Source: Geotrypetes seraphini (lineage: Eukaryota > Chordata > Amphibia > Gymnophiona > Dermophiidae). From it: a stretch of 64,000 nucleotides of DNA. Under the pieces are notes generated by a model. That model ran no database searches and was not told the DNA's origin. It saw only the letters and a list, made by a program, of their open reading frames with translations. Location: positions 27,327,241 to 27,391,240 of the forward strand of contig NC_047094.1 of NCBI RefSeq assembly GCF_902459505.1, written 5' to 3'. The position numbers and the translations under genes were made by a program. Shown piece by piece: positions 60,756 through 64,000 of this stretch (positions are counted from its first letter, which is position 1; each line of letters begins with the position of its first letter).

Positions 60756-60949
60756 CAGGGGTGGGCAATTCCGGTCCTCAAGAGCCGGAGCCAGGTCAGA
60801 TTTTCAGGATATCTACAATGAATATGTATGAGATGGATTTGCATGCACTGTCTCCTTGAGATGCAAATCTATCTCATGCATATTTATTGTAGATATCCTG
60901 AAAACCTGACCTGGCTCCGGCTCTTGAGGACCGGAATTGCCTACCCCTG
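60756..60949. mobile_element. hAT-type palindromic MITE
   Basis: CAGGGGTGGGCAATTCCGG ... GGAATTGCCTACCCCTG, arms with GATATCTACAATGAATAT. Same family as 30272-30462. No clear 8-bp duplication. Confidence 0.88.
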
Positions 60950-61059
60950 ATCAAGCAGCCTAAAAACTAATTGGAAGGGAAGCCTAGGTGCCCTACACAG
61001 GAAACTTCTGTTGTGCTGTCTTCTTTTGTGTGTGTGTGACAAAGTCACTCTGGTATTCC

Positions 61060-61550
61060 TAGTGCAGGAGTGCAGAGTAGCCAATTGCTGGAGCATGGCT
61101 AAGGCAGTCGAAAATCTCTCTGAAAACAGTGCTGACAAGCGCGTGAAGAACCTGCGGATGCTGAACTGATGGCCCAGCAGAAGCCTCCGAGATCCAGAGG
61201 ATCCGGTGTATCCGGGAGGGTTGTTTTTTTACCTTTTGCCGGACTACAGGTTTACAAGTAATATCTCCTGAAACGAGAGAGCCTGGGGTGAGCCGCTTTG
61301 GCGATCCCTCTGCGCAAGAGAATCGGTATTATATTTCCTTTCGATGTATCGCCTCTGATAGTCCTATTATTCAAGCAATTACTTTTTGTATTGCATAAAA
61401 TCGTAATTAAAAAAAAATAAAATAAAAATTGGTGGCTAGAGAGGTTAACTTCACAGAGGGGACACGCTGGCTGTGGGAAGCGCTTTCTTTTGCCTCGCAG
61501 ACGCCGAAGTTTCTCTCCTGAGCAGCCCGCGACTGTATTGTTTGGTGGAG
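61060..61550. other. Mixed-composition stretch upstream of the minisatellite
   Basis: GCAGAAGCCTCCGAGATCC, GATCCGGTGTATCCGGGAGG and CTTTTGCCTCGCAGACGCCG are CpG-containing words. No exon with splice signals and conserved protein was found. Could be promoter-proximal or transposon sequence. Confidence 0.3.
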
Positions 61551-61561
61551 ACATGGGGAGG

Positions 61562-62170
61562 GGTGGAGCCACGGTCCGAGGACTTTCCACGCCCCCGGTA
61601 CTCCCTCACTACGGCCAGGAGGATGGGGGGTGGAGCCACGATCCGAGGAATTTCCACGCCCCCGGGTACTCCCTCACCACGCCCAAGAGAATGGGGGGTG
61701 GAGCCACGGTCCGAGGACTTTCCCCGCCCCCGGTACTCCCTCACTACGGCCAGGAGGAAGGGGGGTGGAGCCACGGTCTGAGGAATTTCCCCGCCCCCGG
61801 TACTCCCTCATTACGGCCATGAGGATGGGGGGGTGGAGCCACGGTCCGAGCACTTTCCCCGCCCCCGGTACTCCCTCACTACGGCCAGAAGGATGGGGGG
61901 TGGAGCCACGATCTGAGGAATTTCCCCGCCCCCGGTACTCCCTCACCACGCCCAGGAGGATGGGGGGGTGGAGCCACGTTCCGAGCACTTTCCCCGCCCC
62001 CGGGACTCCCTCATAACGGCCAGGAGGATGGGGGTGGAGCCACGATCCGAGGAATTTCCCCCGCCCCTGGTATTCCCTCACCACGCCCAGGAGGGTGGGG
62101 GGTGGAGCCACGGTCCGAGAACTTTCCCCGCCACCGATACTCCCTCACCACGCCCAGGAGGGCGGGGGCA
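61562..62170. repeat. 67-bp GC-rich minisatellite, nine units
   Basis: Units open TGGAGCCACG at 61564, 61631, 61699, 61766, 61834, 61901, 61969, 62035 and 62103 (period 66-68). Each holds TCCGAG, TTTCCCCGCCCC and GGTACTCCCTCAC. Long open frames in all directions here are produced by the repeat. Confidence 0.95.
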
Positions 62171-62589
62171 TTAGGCTGCCTCCAGCTTGCATCACCTCCG
62201 CCCCCCCCCAGCGGTTCCGGCTTGGGACGCTGTGGGGGGGGGAAGGGAAATCCGCCTGCAAGCGGAGCGAGGGAAGCCGTGCACCTCTTCGTGGGCAGAG
62301 GATCACTGGCTGTCAGGAACGGTGTACAGTGAAACCACAGGTGTCCTCACAGGGCTTGGCAGATAGGGGGGGGGGGGAACTGAGTCGAGGGGGAAGAGAG
62401 AGAGAAACCTGCCCCCGTCTTTGCTGAGGTGGGGCGGTAATTGTGGGGGAGGCAGCCCGCGCGCGCGCTCAAATAGTCTCCACACCGCGTTCTGTGCTTT
62501 GGGAGGGGGGAGGGCTGGGCCGTCGTCTGCGCTGCTGGTTTGATCCTGTTTGTTCCCGGCTTCCGACGCCGATCTTTCTGCCTTTGCAG

Positions 62590-62750
62590 CATCGCACACC
62601 TAGAATAACCTGCCTGACCGGATAGGTCAGACCCCCCCCCCCCCGCCTCGGGCGGAATTCAAATCCAGGCTTAAAGCCCATTTCTTCAAAGCCGCGTTTG
62701 ACTCCTAACTTTTACCAACTTGCAAAGCACCAAAAAAAAAAAAAAAAAAA
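62590..62750 (+). mobile_element. LINE (L2-like) C-terminal stub with poly-A
   Basis: After a CCCCCCCC run: a frame like EFKSRLKAHFFKAAFDS, then TTTTACCAACTTGCAAAGC and an A-run at 62731-62751. 5' truncated. Confidence 0.55.
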
Positions 62751-62759
62751 AAAGGAGTG

Positions 62760-63650
62760 GGTAAAACGCGGATCTCACCGGATCAAAAACCGTACCACCT
62801 TATAAATCTTCCTTCTTTTATTGATAGCTGCGGTTTCAGATTTCATGTCTGCAGGTCCGTGTTTTAGCCCCTCATTCCAACGCTGTAGCTGCTGCCGTTT
62901 TTCACCACATGGATCTGGGAAAGGGTAAAACGTGGATCTAAAACCGCACGTCCTTAAAAATCTGAGGTCCATGCCACTTGTAGTTTCTGTGACAGATCTC
63001 TGACAATTTACCTCTGACGGATCCTAATGCTTTCCCCTCCCTATGTTGAGACTAGTGGCAAAACTTTTGCCCTGAGGTCTGTGCCACTTCTAGTCTCAGC
63101 ATAGGGAGGGAAAAGCTTTAGGATCCTTCTGCGGCTAAAATGGCATGGAGGTCTGTCAGAGCCAGAGATTAAAAGTGGCGCGGAGTGGACCTCAGATTTT
63201 TAAGGATGTGCAGGTAAGATCCATGAGGTCTGTGAGGTCAGATGCACTGCAGACCTTTGCATACATTTTTTACCTCCCCCCCCCCCCCCACACACAGCTA
63301 TTTGCCATCCAGTGTCATATCGCGGGGGCTCTTGGAATCAGCGCGGAGGGAGAGATCTGGAGGAAGGGACAATTGGGCTAATTAGCAAAAGCTACGGTGC
63401 GCCTCCTTCCTCCTTAGCCATTAGGGAAGGCAGAACCGGGGGCCTGAGATGAGCGTGCAGGGAAAGCGGTGGAATAAACTAAAAGGCGGACTTGTCAATG
63501 CACGGACCTCAGATTTTTAAGGACGTGCGGTTTTAGATCCACAAGGTCCGTGAGGTCCACGTTTTACCCCTTTCCCCATGGATCTGTGCTAATAGTATTC
63601 ATAATGAATTTGAGGAAACGCTTCATCTAAAGGAGGTCAGCGTTTTACCC
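62760..63650. repeat. Interrupted inverted repeat with CAGATTTTTAAGGACG arms
   Basis: Left arm 62905-62985 (CATGGATCTGGGAAAGGGTA, AAAACGTGGATCTAAAACCG, TTAAAAATCTGAGGTCC) is inverse to 63504-63590. A shorter inverted pair, CCTCCCTATGTTGAGACTAG / CTAGTCTCAGCATAGGGAGG, lies at about 63030-63115. Non-coding. Confidence 0.75.
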
Positions 63651-63867
63651 CAGAGCTGCAGCGAGAAAACTTATTTTTTGTTTGGTTCAACCAGGGTCTT
63701 GAATCCAGATCGTCAGGCTCTCAGGTACCCTAACCTCTAGGCTAATATTTTAGCTTGAAAAATTATAAAGTTTTGCCACTTTTAGTCTCAGCAAAGGTTA
63801 TGGCTCGGATTCTGCCGCCTCTCAGAATCCGTCTATTAAATTGTCTTTGCAAAATCCTTAAACATTA

Positions 63868-64000
63868 CATTACATTACATTACATTACATTAGAGATTTC
63901 TATTCCGCCTGTGCCTTGCGGTTCTAGGCGGATTACAATATAGAAGATATCTGGGCATTTCCAGTAGAATTGCATTACAGCAGCTCACTCACTTCAAATC
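63868..64000 (-). mobile_element. L2-type LINE 3' end, running out of the window
   Basis: (ACATT)n at 63868-63890, then TTCTATTCCGCCTGTGCCTT and TTCTAGGCGGATTACAATAT, an inverted L2 3' UTR; the rest lies to the right. Confidence 0.8.

Noticed and set aside
61451-62174. Overlapping open frames over 100 codons
   Set aside because: All lie in the 67-bp minisatellite; the period is not conserved as protein and no splice context exists.
49100-64000. Search for further host exons (such as THUMPD1 or ACSM paralogues)
   Set aside because: No conserved exon seen; the stretch is accounted for by LINEs, MITEs, minisatellites and foldbacks.

Overview
The window is vertebrate nuclear DNA. Two spliced host genes lie in a dense bed of non-LTR retrotransposons, hAT, mariner and piggyBac relics and palindromic MITEs. 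The repeat mix is active-looking CR1, L2 and L1 lines, a MIR/CORE-like SINE with an L2-type tail, and many foldback elements with GCGCTAAC-rich arms. It resembles an amphibian, most likely a caecilian, but that assignment is an inference from repeat style only. No LTR element, prokaryotic gene, tRNA or rRNA gene was recognised.

Host genes. The left end holds the last three coding exons of ERI2 (plus strand, 2614-6017): the end of the DEDDh exonuclease domain, then a long terminal exon with a GRF zinc finger. Facing it on the minus strand is a complete medium-chain acyl-CoA synthetase gene, called ACSM3. Its 13 coding exons run from 49078 down to 8384 and join in phase into 1743 nt (580 aa). 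The tail-to-tail ERI2/ACSM3 pair is the arrangement known in mammals. No further host exon was found between 49.1 and 64 kb. A GC-rich, tandemly repeated stretch at 61.1-62.6 kb could lie near an upstream promoter, but this is unproven.

Repeats region by region. 1-2.5 kb: a CR1 3' end and an L1 3' end split by a Helitron-like element. 2.8-4.1 kb: a hAT derivative in an ERI2 intron. 8.6-34 kb (ACSM3 introns): hAT, piggyBac and palindromic MITEs with target duplications, CR1 and L2 pieces, and an ORF1-only L1 with tandem 5' monomers (25.9-27.7 kb). 34.9-39.7 kb: a young CR1 with an open SGNH-type ORF1 and an uninterrupted endonuclease/reverse transcriptase ORF2, inserted into an older inverted CR1. 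39.8-47.6 kb: decayed CR1, an inverted L1, a Tigger-like element, L2 pieces and a broken mariner. 51.3-57.1 kb: a large foldback element split by an L1 and by an almost complete L2 that carries 145-bp tandem repeats upstream of its coding region. 57-64 kb: MITEs, foldbacks, a 67-bp minisatellite and L2 ends.

How it fits together: ERI2 (RNA exonuclease family) and ACSM3 (mitochondrial fatty-acid activation) are neighbours by conserved synteny, with no obvious shared pathway. Everything else is mobile DNA that has stretched ACSM3 to over 40 kb for 1.7 kb of coding sequence.
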